From an uncultured Clostridia bacterium (GTDB lineage Bacteria > Bacillota > Clostridia > Christensenellales > UBA1750), in contig CANQPP010000003.1 of assembly GCA_947625765.1 (NCBI GenBank), positions 1 through 64,000 of the forward strand: a stretch of DNA of 64,000 nt, read 5' to 3'. Both the position numbers and the translations under genes were made by a program. This document shows positions 28,668 through 41,354 of this stretch, one piece after another. The notes below the pieces were generated by a model that saw nothing but the letters and a program-made list of their open reading frames with translations, had not been told where the DNA came from and ran no database searches. Numbering within the stretch: the stretch's first letter is position 1; the number at the start of each line of letters is the position of its first letter.

Positions 28668-29093
28668 ATGGCTAAGAAAGTTACCGCCATCGTCAAACTT
28701 CAGGTGAACGCGGGCAAGGCCACCCCGCAGCCCCCCATCGGCCCCGTGCTCGGCCAGCACGGCGTGAACATCATGGGCTTCTGCAAGGAGTTCAACGAGC
28801 GCACCGCCAAGCAGGTGGGCTACGTGATCCCCGTGGTGCTCACCGTCTATCAGGACCGCTCCTTCACCTTCATCACCAAGACCCCTCCCGTCCCGGTCCT
28901 CATCAAGAAGGCCCTAGGCATCGAAAGCGGCTCCGCCCGCCCCAACCGCGACAAGGTCGCCCAGCTGACCCAGGACCAGGTCCGCGAGATCGCCACCATG
29001 AAGATGCCCGACCTCAACGCCGGCTCCATCGAGGCCGCCATGAGCATGGTCAAGGGCACCGCCCGCTCCATGGGCATCACCGTGGCAGAGTAA
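28668..29093 (+). CDS. rplK: 50S ribosomal protein L11
   Basis: [43 protein letters not shown]. Confidence 0.97.
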   Translation: MAKKVTAIVKLQVNAGKATPQPPIGPVLGQHGVNIMGFCKEFNERTAKQVGYVIPVVLTVYQDRSFTFITKTPPVPVLIKKALGIESGSARPNRDKVAQLTQDQVREIATMKMPDLNAGSIEAAMSMVKGTARSMGITVAE

Positions 29094-29115
29094 CAGCAGG
29101 AGGGAGATTTCGGTC

Positions 29116-29826
29116 ATGAAACACGGCAAGAAATATCAGGACAGCGTTAAGCTGATCGAGCAGAGCAACTACGATCCCGAGGCCGCCATCGAGCTGGCCT
29201 TAAAGACCGCCAAGGCCAAGTTCGACGAGACACTGGAAGTCTCCGTCCGCTTGGGCGTCGATCCCCGCCATGCGGACCAGCAGGTCCGCGGCACCGTGGT
29301 GCTGCCCAACGGCACCGGCCGCACCGTGCGCGTGCTGGTCTTCGCCAAGGGCGACAACGCCAAGGCCGCCGAGGCCGCCGGCGCGGACTACGTGGGCGCC
29401 GAGGAAATGGTCGCCAAGATCCAGCAGGAGAACTGGTTCGAGTTCGATGTCTGCGTCGCCACCCCCGACATGATGGGCGTCGTCGGCCGTCTGGGCCGCG
29501 TTTTGGGCCCCAAGGGCCTCATGCCCAACCCCAAGTCCGGCACCGTGACCACCGACGTGGCCCGCGCCATCGCCGAGATCAAAGCCGGTAAGGTCGAGTA
29601 CCGCGTGGACCGCACCGCCATCGTGCACGTTCCCTTCGGCAAGGCTTCCTTCGGCCAGGAGAAGCTCGCCGAGAACTTCCGCGTGCTGATGGACGCCATC
29701 GTCAAGGCCCGTCCTGCGGCCGCCAAGGGCACCTACGTGCGCTCCGTGGTCGTTTCCACCACCATGGGCCCCGGCATCAAGCTGAACCCCGCCCGCTTCG
29801 TCTCCGCTGCCCCCAGCGCCAACTAA
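29116..29826 (+). CDS. rplA: 50S ribosomal protein L1
   Basis: [43 protein letters not shown]. Confidence 0.97.
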   Translation: MKHGKKYQDSVKLIEQSNYDPEAAIELALKTAKAKFDETLEVSVRLGVDPRHADQQVRGTVVLPNGTGRTVRVLVFAKGDNAKAAEAAGADYVGAEEMVAKIQQENWFEFDVCVATPDMMGVVGRLGRVLGPKGLMPNPKSGTVTTDVARAIAEIKAGKVEYRVDRTAIVHVPFGKASFGQEKLAENFRVLMDAIVKARPAAAKGTYVRSVVVSTTMGPGIKLNPARFVSAAPSAN

Positions 29827-29849
29827 GGCAGGGCGAAATACAGACCAAC

Positions 29850-29888
29850 GCGCTCCCGTCCGTTTTTCAGGCGGGAGCGTTTTTTTGT
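29850..29888 (+). terminator. Rho-independent terminator after rplA
   Basis: CGCTCCCGTCC GTTTTTC AGGCGGGAGCG TTTTTTT. Confidence 0.85.
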
Positions 29889-29889
29889 G

Positions 29890-30425
29890 GGGGAATATAG
29901 AAATACCCGGCAAGAAGGCCCTCCCTTTCTGGAAACCTCCGGCCCGCGCAGGGGTTTCATCGAAAATTTTGTGGGGGTATATGGAAATACCCAGCCTGCA
30001 ACCCTTCCCGCAGCGGCCCTCGCTCCTTCTATGGAGGCCTTTTCTTCCGGCGGAAAGCCCCTTCCCTTTCTGGAAATCCTCAGCCAGCGTGGGGTTTTCA
30101 TCGAAAATTTTCTGTGTGAGAAGTCTTTTTGGTAGGGAAGCTCCGGCCGCGGCGGCTTCTTCCCTTCTATAACAGCCTTTTCTTCAAGGAAAACGCCCCT
30201 TCCCTTTCTGGAAATATCCGGGCCAGCACGGGGTTTTCGACTAAAATTTTCTGTGTGAAAGGGCCTCTTGACAAGGAAGCTCCAGCTGCGGTGGGCTTTT
30301 CCCTTTCTAGGAAAGCCTTCCTTTCCGGGAGAACGCCCTTTCCTTTTCTGAAAACCCCCGGCCAGCGCGGGGTTCCTTCCGGCGATTTTCCGCACAGGGG
30401 AAAAGCCCTCGCCCGTGCGAAGGCT
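29890..30425. repeat. Degenerate tandem repeat, about 139-bp period, 4 copies
   Basis: CTTCCCTTTCTGGAAA anchor at about 29921, 30061, 30199 and 30338; GGGGTTTTCATCGAAAATTTTCTGTGTGA anchor at about 29951, 30091 and 30230. Confidence 0.85.
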
Positions 30426-30445
30426 TCTTCCCTTAAACAAAACCG

Positions 30446-31888
30446 TCAGCGGCGGCCCTGCAGCCACTCCAGCGCCCGCTGGCAGCCCTGCGCGCCCAGC
30501 GACTGCAGCAGCTCCTCGGGCTCGGCGATCCTGCCCGCGCACTTCCTGTGATAGCCCCGCAGAGCGCGCAGGAAGCCGTCGTTGCCCAGCAGCGCCCGCA
30601 GGTCGTGCCACATCGCCGCCCCCTTCTTGTAGACCAGGGCGTCGTAGAGCGCGTTGGTCGAAAAGGAGCTGATCGGCGCGTCCATGTTGACGCCCTGCAG
30701 TTCCTCGTCCTCGCAGGCGGGCCGCAGCAGCGTCTGGTACAGCGATTCCAGCGACTGCCTGCCATAGCGGGCCTCGTAATAGAGCAGCGTGGAATATTCG
30801 GCCAGGGACTCGTCCTGCCAGGGATGGCGCGCCTGGTCGCTGCCCACCTCCGCGTACCACCACTGGTGGGCGGTCTCGTGGGCCGTAACGAACTCCAGCA
30901 GCCCGCTGTCGTCCCGCAGGAGCGCGTCGTCCAGCAGCAGGAGGGAGGGATACTCCATGCCCCCGAAGGCGAAATCGCCCAGGCAGAGCAGCAGCTCCCG
31001 GCTCCTGAGCTCCCCGAACAGCTCCGCATAGGTGCCCGCCGCGCGGGCGCCCAGCTCGGCCAGGCGGCGGGCGTCCTCCTCCGAAAACGCGAAGGCCTTG
31101 ACCTGCATATCCCCCTCTTTGCACGCAAAGACGCAGTAGTCCCGGCTCAATACCAGCGGGAACTCCCGCAGGTCCTTGGCCCTAAACGTCCAAACGCCGT
31201 CCTCCCCGTCCGAGCACAGCCCCGGCCCGGCCGCCACGTAGGCCGTGGGCGCGCGCAGCGTCACCGTGTAGTCTGCCGTCTCGCTCACGAAGGGGTCGCC
31301 CACGGGCGTGTACTCCTCCAAACGCCAGGCGGAGCCGTCGTGGTAGGCCGGCACGGCGAAGGCGTTGAGCAGGCGCACGTCCCTGTCCGAGTAGCCAAAG
31401 CGCAGGCGGCTGCGGGGCAGCGTCAGCGTGTAGCGGAGGCCGATCTCCGCCCGCTGCCCGTCCTTGAGGGGCTGCTCCAGACGCACGCGCAGGAGCGTCT
31501 GCGTCTCCCCCTCCAGCGTCCAGTCGGCGGGTTTTCCCTCGCTTGTGACCTCCTCCACCGCCGCGCCGCCCGGGGAGAAGCCCTCCGGGTAGGCCTTGTC
31601 GAAGTCCGCATCCAGCACGGGCGCGCGCTCCTCTGTGGAAAAGGCGTTCGGGTAGAGGTGCAGGTACACGCAGTCCAGCTCCAGCCCGCTGCGGTTCACC
31701 CAGCGGATGGTCTGGCTGACGTGTAACATGTGGGCGTCCTCGTCGTACTCCGCCTCCAGCGCGATCTCGTTGGGCACGCGGGCGTGCAGGACCAAAAACA
31801 GCGCGAGCCCCAGAAAGAGTCCTAAACAGATCAGGGCCTTGCGGTGCGCCTTCGCCCAGCACAGGCAGCGATCCATGTGTGCCTTCAT
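30446..31888 (-). CDS. M1 family (aminopeptidase N-like) membrane-anchored metallopeptidase
   Basis: GGMEYPSLLLL exopeptidase motif; VTAHETAHQWWYAEVGSDQARHPWQDESLAEYST (HExxH...E); N-terminal TM helix. Confidence 0.93.
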   Translation of the reverse strand: MKAHMDRCLCWAKAHRKALICLGLFLGLALFLVLHARVPNEIALEAEYDEDAHMLHVSQTIRWVNRSGLELDCVYLHLYPNAFSTEERAPVLDADFDKAYPEGFSPGGAAVEEVTSEGKPADWTLEGETQTLLRVRLEQPLKDGQRAEIGLRYTLTLPRSRLRFGYSDRDVRLLNAFAVPAYHDGSAWRLEEYTPVGDPFVSETADYTVTLRAPTAYVAAGPGLCSDGEDGVWTFRAKDLREFPLVLSRDYCVFACKEGDMQVKAFAFSEEDARRLAELGARAAGTYAELFGELRSRELLLCLGDFAFGGMEYPSLLLLDDALLRDDSGLLEFVTAHETAHQWWYAEVGSDQARHPWQDESLAEYSTLLYYEARYGRQSLESLYQTLLRPACEDEELQGVNMDAPISSFSTNALYDALVYKKGAAMWHDLRALLGNDGFLRALRGYHRKCAGRIAEPEELLQSLGAQGCQRALEWLQGRR

Positions 31889-32078
31889 CCCCCGCTCCCC
31901 CTTTGTTCCGCTTCTTTGTCTGATGGGATCATTGTATGCGCGTCGCTTCGCGCTTTATGCCCCCGCGCCTCCCGGCGCGATACGCCGGAACGCGTCTGTC
32001 CACGGGCCCCGGTTTGTGGTATGATAAGGGAGCAGGCCGGGCCGCCCACGCGGCCGGGCGGGAAAGGAGGGCGAGCGG

Positions 32079-33578
32079 ATGCCCCTTTGCGTGTTCGACG
32101 ACAGCAACGCCATGTTCGGCTCCACGCCGGTGGACAACCTGTTCTTAGAGGAGTTCATGCCCCTGGCGCCGGGGGACTGCGTCAAGGTGTACCTCTACGG
32201 GCTCAAGCTCTGCCAGAGCGCCGGCCGGGAGATGACGCTCTCCGCCGTGGCCCGGGCGCTGGCGCTGGAGGAGGAGCAGGTGCTCAAGGCCTTCGGCTAC
32301 TGGGAGCGCAAGGGGCTGCTGCGCCGCCTGTCGGACAGGCCGCCTTCCTATGCCTACGTGAACCTGCAGAGGGCCGTGATGGAGGGGAAGCTGGGCGGCC
32401 GCGACCAGGCGCTGCCCTACCAGGAGTTCAACGGCGCCCTGCAGGACCTCTTCGGCGACCGGCTGCTGCACGCCGAGGAATACCAGCGGCTCTACGCCAT
32501 CGTGGAGGATCTGGGCATCCCCCAGGACGTGCTGCTGCTGCTGGTGGACTACATGATCCGTTCTTCCCCCCGCAAGCGGAACGTGACACTCAAGCAGATC
32601 GAGCGCGAGGCCCAGTTCTGGGTGAGCAAGGGCTACACCACCCGCGAGTCGGCCCAGGACTACATCCACTCCAAGGAAGCGGTCTACGAGGGCGCGCGGC
32701 AGGTGCTGCGCCAGATGGGCCAGCGCCGCGCCCCTTCTTTGGACGAGGAAGCCCTCTACCAGCGCTGGACGGAGGAGATGGGCTTCTCCCTGGAGGCGAT
32801 CCTGCTGGCCTGCAAGGAGACCACCAAGATCAGCGCCCCCAACTTCGCCTACGTGGACTCGGTGCTCACCAGCCGCTATAAGCGCGGCGCGATCCGGCCC
32901 GACCAGGCCGCGGAGGCCGAGAGGCAGCGGGCCGAACGGGTGCAGGGCCTGCGGCAGGTGCTGGAGAGCTTAGGCCTGCCCGCCTCCGCCGCAACACAGG
33001 ACAACCAGAAGCTCTATTCCTCCTGGCTGCAGATGGGCTTTGACCAGGAGGCGCTGGTGTTCATCGCCCGCTACATGCTGCGCCGGGGGGACAGGCACGA
33101 CCTGGACGCCTTCTCGGCCATGCTGGAGCGCTTCCGCTCCAAGGGGCTTTTCAAGGGAGAAGAGCTCCAAGAGAAGCTGCAGGCGCAGGGAAGGAGCGAA
33201 AGAGAGCTGGACGCCCTGTTCCACGCCGCGGACATCCGCAGGCGGCCCACGGACGCGGACATCCAGCAGCTGGAAAGCTGGAAGAAGCAAGGCGCGAGCA
33301 TGGAGCTCATGCTGCTGGCCGCGGAATACTCCCGCCACGCGGAGAACCCCTTCGCCATGATGCAGAAGATCTTAAGCGGCTGGCTGGAGGCGAGCCTGCG
33401 CGACGTGGAGAGCGCGCGCAGGGACCACGAGCAGCGCAGGCAGGCGGCAAAGCCCGCAGCGGGCGGGACGAAGGCCAATACGTGGAACAATTATCCCCAG
33501 CATAGCTACACCAAGGAAGAATACGAAGCGATGTACGACGATCTGGACGAGCTGTTGGGGGAGGAGCCGAAGACATGA
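32079..33578 (+). CDS. DnaD domain-containing replication initiation protein
   Basis: Two DnaD-like modules (KLYSSWLQMGFDQEALVFIARYMLRRG; ESWKKQGASMELMLLAAEYS); HTH N-terminus. Confidence 0.85.
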   Translation: MPLCVFDDSNAMFGSTPVDNLFLEEFMPLAPGDCVKVYLYGLKLCQSAGREMTLSAVARALALEEEQVLKAFGYWERKGLLRRLSDRPPSYAYVNLQRAVMEGKLGGRDQALPYQEFNGALQDLFGDRLLHAEEYQRLYAIVEDLGIPQDVLLLLVDYMIRSSPRKRNVTLKQIEREAQFWVSKGYTTRESAQDYIHSKEAVYEGARQVLRQMGQRRAPSLDEEALYQRWTEEMGFSLEAILLACKETTKISAPNFAYVDSVLTSRYKRGAIRPDQAAEAERQRAERVQGLRQVLESLGLPASAATQDNQKLYSSWLQMGFDQEALVFIARYMLRRGDRHDLDAFSAMLERFRSKGLFKGEELQEKLQAQGRSERELDALFHAADIRRRPTDADIQQLESWKKQGASMELMLLAAEYSRHAENPFAMMQKILSGWLEASLRDVESARRDHEQRRQAAKPAAGGTKANTWNNYPQHSYTKEEYEAMYDDLDELLGEEPKT

Positions 33579-34555
33579 TCCTTTGGGACAAAAAACAGAT
33601 ATTGCGCGATATATTGGAAGAAAAGAAGGCGAGCAAGCAGCGGGCGGAGGCCGAGGCGCTGGCGCGGCGGGACGAGATCGCGCAGCGCGCGCCCATCTAC
33701 GCCCGGCTGGACCAGGAGCTGGCCCGCATCCGGGCGCATCTGGCCCAGGACGCGCTCAGCCACCCCGGCGAGCAGGAGCGCATCAACGAGGAGGGGCGGC
33801 GGCAGGTGCTGGCCCTGCGGGACCGCGCCCGCGAGGAGTTAAAGAGCGCAGGCTTTTCCCCGGAGGACCTAAAGCCCCATTATGACTGCCCCCTCTGCCA
33901 GGACACGGGCTTCGTGGGCCCCGCGCCGCAGCGGCGCTGTACGTGCGTGGAGCGGGAGCTGCAGAGGCGGCTCTACGCCCTGGGCGGCGGGAGCGGGCAG
34001 AGCTTCCAGACGTTCGACCTGTCCCGCTTCCCGGACGAGCCGGGTCCGGACGGCGGTCTCTCCCAGCGCAAGCGCATGGAGAAGATGCGGGAGCTGGCCC
34101 TGCGCTACGTGGACGCCTTCCCGAACTATCCCAAGCGGGACATACTGCTCAGCGGCACGACGGGGCAGGGCAAGACGTTCCTGCTCAACTGCATCTCTCT
34201 GGCCGTGCTGGAGAGGGGCTTTACGGTGCTGCGGATCTCTGCCTTCGATATGTTCGAGCTGATGCGCCAGTACCACAGGGACGGAGAGATAAGCGGCATG
34301 GAGACCATGCTGAACGCCCAGCTGCTGGCCATCGACGACCTGGGCTCCGAGCCCATGATGCAGAACATCACGAAGGAGTACCTGTTCACCCTGCTTACCG
34401 AGCGCAAGGAGAAGCGGCTGAACACGCTGATCGCCACCAATTTGGATACGGCGGCGCTGATGGAGCGGTACAGCGACAGGATCTTCTCCCGCTTGACGGA
34501 CAGGGACAGTACGATGCTCCTGACCTTTCAGGGAAAGGACCTGCGCAGGCTCTGA
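33575..34555 (+). CDS. DnaC-like ATP-binding helicase loader
   Basis: LLSGTTGQGKTFLLNCI Walker A; LLAIDDLGSEPMMQN Walker B; CPLCQDTGFV. Confidence 0.9.
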   Translation: MILWDKKQILRDILEEKKASKQRAEAEALARRDEIAQRAPIYARLDQELARIRAHLAQDALSHPGEQERINEEGRRQVLALRDRAREELKSAGFSPEDLKPHYDCPLCQDTGFVGPAPQRRCTCVERELQRRLYALGGGSGQSFQTFDLSRFPDEPGPDGGLSQRKRMEKMRELALRYVDAFPNYPKRDILLSGTTGQGKTFLLNCISLAVLERGFTVLRISAFDMFELMRQYHRDGEISGMETMLNAQLLAIDDLGSEPMMQNITKEYLFTLLTERKEKRLNTLIATNLDTAALMERYSDRIFSRLTDRDSTMLLTFQGKDLRRL

Positions 34556-34567
34556 CGAACGCACAGC

Positions 34568-34612
34568 CAAAAGGACGATGCGGTTTGACCGCACCGTCCT
34601 TTTCTTTTTCAG
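34568..34612. terminator. Bidirectional terminator
   Basis: AAAAGGACGATGCGGTTTGACCGCACCGTCCTTTTCTTTTTC. Confidence 0.75.
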
Positions 34613-35301
34613 CTGCCTTTTCCGAAGCAGCTGCGCAGCTTCTCCACCGCGCGCTTCTCGATCCTCGAGACGTAGGAGCGGGAGATGCCCAGCCGCTTGG
34701 CCACCTCCCGCTGGGGCAGGGGCGGAAGGCCAGAGAGGCCGTATCTAAGCTCCACCACCAGCCGCTCCTTTTCGGAGAGCTGCCCCCGCACGATCTCCTT
34801 GACCCGGCGCAGGCTCACCCGCTGCTCCACCTCCGCCTCCACGAGCTCCGGCTCGGTGCCCAAAATGTCGGTGAGCGAGATCTCGTTCCCCTCCTTGTCC
34901 ACGCCCACGGGCTCGCTTAAGGACACCTCGCCCCGGAACTTCTTGCGAGAGCGGATGGCCATGCGGATCTCGTTCTCTACGCAGCGGGCCGCGTAGGTGG
35001 CCAGCGCCACGCCCACCCCCCGCTTGTAGGTGTTCACCGCCTTGATGAGGCCGATGGCGCCGATGGAGATGAGGTCGTCCTGGTCGATGCCGCAGCCCTG
35101 GTACTTCTTGGCCACGTGGGCCACCAGGCGCAGGTTGTGCTCCACCAGCTCCGTGCGGGCCGCCTCGGACCCCTCCGCCAGCTCCCGCAGGGCGCGCTCC
35201 TCCTCCGCGGGGCTCAGCGGCGTGGGAAAGGATTCCCGGCCGGACACGTAGGACAGCAGGAACATGAGCTCCCCAAGGCCGGACAACAGCCACTCCAGCA
35301 T
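34609..35301 (-). CDS. sigK: RNA polymerase sporulation sigma factor SigK-like (uninterrupted)
   Basis: SFPTPLSPAEEE...LVEHNLRLVAHVAKKYQGCGIDQDDLISIGAIGLIKAVNTYKRGVGVALATYAARCVENEIRM...KEGNEISLTDILGTE. Confidence 0.88.
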   Translation of the reverse strand: MLEWLLSGLGELMFLLSYVSGRESFPTPLSPAEEERALRELAEGSEAARTELVEHNLRLVAHVAKKYQGCGIDQDDLISIGAIGLIKAVNTYKRGVGVALATYAARCVENEIRMAIRSRKKFRGEVSLSEPVGVDKEGNEISLTDILGTEPELVEAEVEQRVSLRRVKEIVRGQLSEKERLVVELRYGLSGLPPLPQREVAKRLGISRSYVSRIEKRAVEKLRSCFGKGS

Positions 35302-35433
35302 CTTCTCTTTCCTTCTTCCCCGTTTCTTTTTAAGCCCTGCTATCTTTAAAGCGGGCCGTCTCCCTATCACTCTATGCCGCCCGGCCTGACCACAGGGCCT
35401 GTTTCCCTTAAGGGGAACGGAAGGAAGGGACAA

Positions 35434-35476
35434 AAAAAGGAAGGGCCGCGGAAGCTCGCCTCCGCGGCCCTCTTTG
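35434..35476 (-). terminator. Rho-independent terminator
   Basis: Minus strand AGGGCCGCGGAGGCGAGCTTCCGCGGCCCT TCC TTTTTTT. Confidence 0.7.
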
Positions 35477-35500
35477 GGTCAAATATCGATCGGGTCTGTT

Positions 35501-36145
35501 TTATTCCTGCAGGCTCCCGTTTGGGGAGACCACGACCACCCGACAGGGGATGTCCCGGCCGCTGAACTCGACGGCCCTCTTAACGGCGCTCGCCAGGCCC
35601 CCGCAGCAGGGCACCGTCATGCGCAGGACGGTCACGTCCCGCACGCGGTTCATGAGCAGGATCTGCCCCAGCTTTTCGGCGTAGTCCACGGGATCCAGCT
35701 TCGGGCAGCCGATGAGCGTGACGCGGCCCTTTAAGAAGCGCTCGTGGGCGCAGCCGCAGGCAAAGGCGGTGCAGTCCGCGGCCACCAGCAGGCTCGCGTC
35801 CTCGTAATAGGGCGCTTGCAGCGGCGCTAAGCGCAGCTGCACCGGCCAGTTGGTGAGGCGGCTCGCCTGCTCGGACGGCGCTTCTTCCCCATCCGCCGGG
35901 CGGCTCACGCCCTCCTTATGGGCCCGCACGGCCCCCTCGTTGTAGGGCGCGGCCTCGCGCTCCTCAAAGGAGATGGCGTCCGCCGGGCAGGCGGGCAGGC
36001 AGTCGCCCAGGCCGTCGCAGTAGTCCTCGCGCATAAGATGCGCCTTGCCGTTCACCATGGCGATGGCGCCCTCGTGGCAGGCCCGGGCGCAGGCGCCGCA
36101 GCCGTTGCACTTTTCCTCGTCGATCCGAACGATCCTGCGCAGCAT
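35501..36145 (-). CDS. 4Fe-4S ferredoxin-type iron-sulfur protein
   Basis: EEKCNGCGACARACHEGAIAM and CDGLGDCLPACPADAISF; C-terminal Cys motifs ACGCAHE, VPCCGGL. Confidence 0.9.
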   Translation of the reverse strand: MLRRIVRIDEEKCNGCGACARACHEGAIAMVNGKAHLMREDYCDGLGDCLPACPADAISFEEREAAPYNEGAVRAHKEGVSRPADGEEAPSEQASRLTNWPVQLRLAPLQAPYYEDASLLVAADCTAFACGCAHERFLKGRVTLIGCPKLDPVDYAEKLGQILLMNRVRDVTVLRMTVPCCGGLASAVKRAVEFSGRDIPCRVVVVSPNGSLQE

Positions 36146-36173
36146 GGCGCGTCCCTCCCTCGTGTCGTTTATC

Positions 36174-39302
<3,129 letters not shown>

Positions 39303-39336
39303 CTAAACGCGCGCGGCGAATCAATGAAAACAGCAA

Positions 39337-39435
39337 ATCTTTTTTGAAAGAAAATGCGCCTGCCCGGGAAAACGGCCGGGCTAGGCGCATTCGGACCAAA
39401 ATTTTTGTGCATACGGGCCTTTACGGCACGAGGCT
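39337..39435. repeat. Diverged copy of the 29.9-30.4 kb repeat, including a strong hairpin
   Basis: CAAAATTTTTGTGCATACGGGCCTTTACGGCACGAGGCTCCAG resembles TAAAATTTTCTGTGTGAAAGGGCCTCTTGACAAGGAAGCTCCAG at about 30243; hairpin AATGCGCCT...AGGCGCATT. Confidence 0.5.
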
Positions 39436-39473
39436 CCAGATTCAGGCGCTCAAAAACGGCTTGATAAAGAACA

Positions 39474-40010
39474 TCACAAGGGCGGCCAGGCCGCAGAGCC
39501 ACAGCGCTTCTTGGGCCTGTCTCCCTGCACTTTCAGCGGCCGCAGGCGGAGCAGGCCCTTTGCGATGAGCCAGCCCAGGCACGTTCCCGCAAGGTTGGTG
39601 AGCAGGTCGTCGACGTCCGTGGTACGGTAGGTGAACAGCTGCATGAGCTCTATGCACGCAGAGAGCGAAAGCCCATAGAGCAGCGTGTACCTCGCCTTCT
39701 GGAAGCGCTCCCAGATAAGGGGCAGCAGGAGGCCCAAAGGCAGGAAGAGCAGCACGTTGAGCAGGGCGTTGGGCAGGTCGTCCACAAGGCCGACGAAGGG
39801 AACGAGGTTCAGCGTCCAGTCGAGATGGAAGTCCTTGACGGAGGGAAAGCCCACCGCTTCAAACACCGCGCAGAGGTACAGCGCAAAGTGCGCGGAAAGG
39901 ACCGTCCGCCGAAGATCACGGAAGTACGTAAAGTGCAAGAGCACAAAGAGCACAAGCAGCGGGATAGCCGCGGCGAAAGTCCCCACGACGATGTAGACTA
40001 TCAGATGCAC
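39474..40010 (-). CDS. VanZ family protein
   Basis: LNLVPFVGL...NALLNVLLFLPLGLLLPLIW...SLSACIELMQLFTYRTTDVDDLLTNLAGTCLGWLI. Confidence 0.9.
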   Translation of the reverse strand: MHLIVYIVVGTFAAAIPLLVLFVLLHFTYFRDLRRTVLSAHFALYLCAVFEAVGFPSVKDFHLDWTLNLVPFVGLVDDLPNALLNVLLFLPLGLLLPLIWERFQKARYTLLYGLSLSACIELMQLFTYRTTDVDDLLTNLAGTCLGWLIAKGLLRLRPLKVQGDRPKKRCGSAAWPPL

Positions 40011-40024
40011 GATGGTTTCTCCAT

Positions 40025-41323
40025 TTATATTTCTTCTTTAGCGTCTTTTCCCATCTTCAGCTTGCCGGCGCCGCAGAAGCGCGACCAGGCGGGCAGCGCC
40101 GCCAGGCAGAGCGCCAGCGTCAGCAGGGCGATGACGAGCCAGCTGATCACCGTGACGGACCAGCCGAAGCGGTCCGCCAGCGCGCCGAAGCCGTAGCTGG
40201 ACAGGGCGCAGCCGATGTAGATGGTGGAGTTGAGAAGCCCGGTGACCGTGGAGGCGCGGCCGTAGGGGCCGAAGCGCACGGGCACGAGGGTGATGATCAT
40301 GTGGTTATAGCCCAGCAGTATGGAGGTGCAAATGGCCAGCAGCAGCACGCTCAAGTAGATGGGCAGCCGCATCAGGAAGCAGAGGGCGGCCAACGGCGGC
40401 AGGATCAGGACCATGCAGCCGGCGGATGTCAGGATCTCGTTGTCGCGGCACCACCTGTGCCAGGCCCAGGTGGCCGCGAAGGCCCCGCAGAGGTTCACGA
40501 TGGGCAGCGCCAGGGACAGCCCCAGGGAGAAGGAGGGCGAGACGCCGTAGCTTTCCGTGATGAGCGTGGGCACCCAGGTGGTGACGCCGTCCTTGAGCAT
40601 GCCGTGCAGCATCGTGGGCAGTATAAGGAGCACGATGCCGGAGCGGAGCAGCAGGGAGGCAAGGCCGCCCTGCTTGGGGGCCGCGGGGCTTTCGGGGTTT
40701 ATGACCTCGGATACGGGCGGGGCGGCGGGCCGCTTGTCCGCCTTCACATACATGCGCCAGACGCAGGCCCAGAGCAGGATCGCGGGCAGCATGCACAGCC
40801 CCGCCGCGCCGAATACGGCCCGCCAGGTGAAGAAACGCAGCATCCCCATGGACACCGCGTAGGCCAAACAGGTGCCCATGGGGACGGTGGAAGCGATGTG
40901 CAGGCAGGCCCGGTCCCTTTGCTCGGGCACGAGCACGGTGGAGAGTATGCGCACGATGGGCGACCAGATCATGGACTGGGCCAGGCCGTTGACGCCCCAG
41001 ACGATGGAGAGCCACAGCGGCGTGGGCATAAGGCTCATCAGAGCGTTCATGCAGGCGGAGACGGACAGGCCGATAAACACCATGGGGAAGGGCGAGAGCT
41101 TATCGCCCAGGAAGCCGTTCACCAGCTGGCCGGAGCCGTAGCAGAAGAAGAACACCGTGCCGATCACGCCGGCCTCGGCCTTGGTGAACAGCTGGGAGGC
41201 GACCATGCCTGCCAGCGCCGCGGAGTAGTTGACGCGGCCTATGTAGGTGAAGGCGTAGGCGATCCAGGCCGCCGCGAAAACCAGGGAGGACGCGCGCGCG
41301 TCCTTCAGCGTTCCGTGTTTCAT
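40025..41323 (-). CDS. MFS transporter, OPA-like family
   Basis: 12 TM pattern; YIGRVNYSAAL, GYGSGQLVNGFLGDKLSP-like motif (FFCYGSGQLVNGFLGDKLSPF), MLHGMLKDGVTTWVPTLI. Confidence 0.85.
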   Translation of the reverse strand: MKHGTLKDARASSLVFAAAWIAYAFTYIGRVNYSAALAGMVASQLFTKAEAGVIGTVFFFCYGSGQLVNGFLGDKLSPFPMVFIGLSVSACMNALMSLMPTPLWLSIVWGVNGLAQSMIWSPIVRILSTVLVPEQRDRACLHIASTVPMGTCLAYAVSMGMLRFFTWRAVFGAAGLCMLPAILLWACVWRMYVKADKRPAAPPVSEVINPESPAAPKQGGLASLLLRSGIVLLILPTMLHGMLKDGVTTWVPTLITESYGVSPSFSLGLSLALPIVNLCGAFAATWAWHRWCRDNEILTSAGCMVLILPPLAALCFLMRLPIYLSVLLLAICTSILLGYNHMIITLVPVRFGPYGRASTVTGLLNSTIYIGCALSSYGFGALADRFGWSVTVISWLVIALLTLALCLAALPAWSRFCGAGKLKMGKDAKEEI

Positions 41324-41354
41324 AAGGGAAAGATGCTCGTTTCCTTGTATTTTT

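Noticed and set aside
29823-31124. 433-aa minus-strand ORF spanning the tandem repeat and antisense-frame peptidase sequence
   Set aside because: It is an alternative frame of the M1 peptidase gene plus the repeat region; no start/RBS or recognisable domain.
34609-35301. Possible skin-element split of sigK
   Set aside because: The sigma factor reads through as a single intact ORF.
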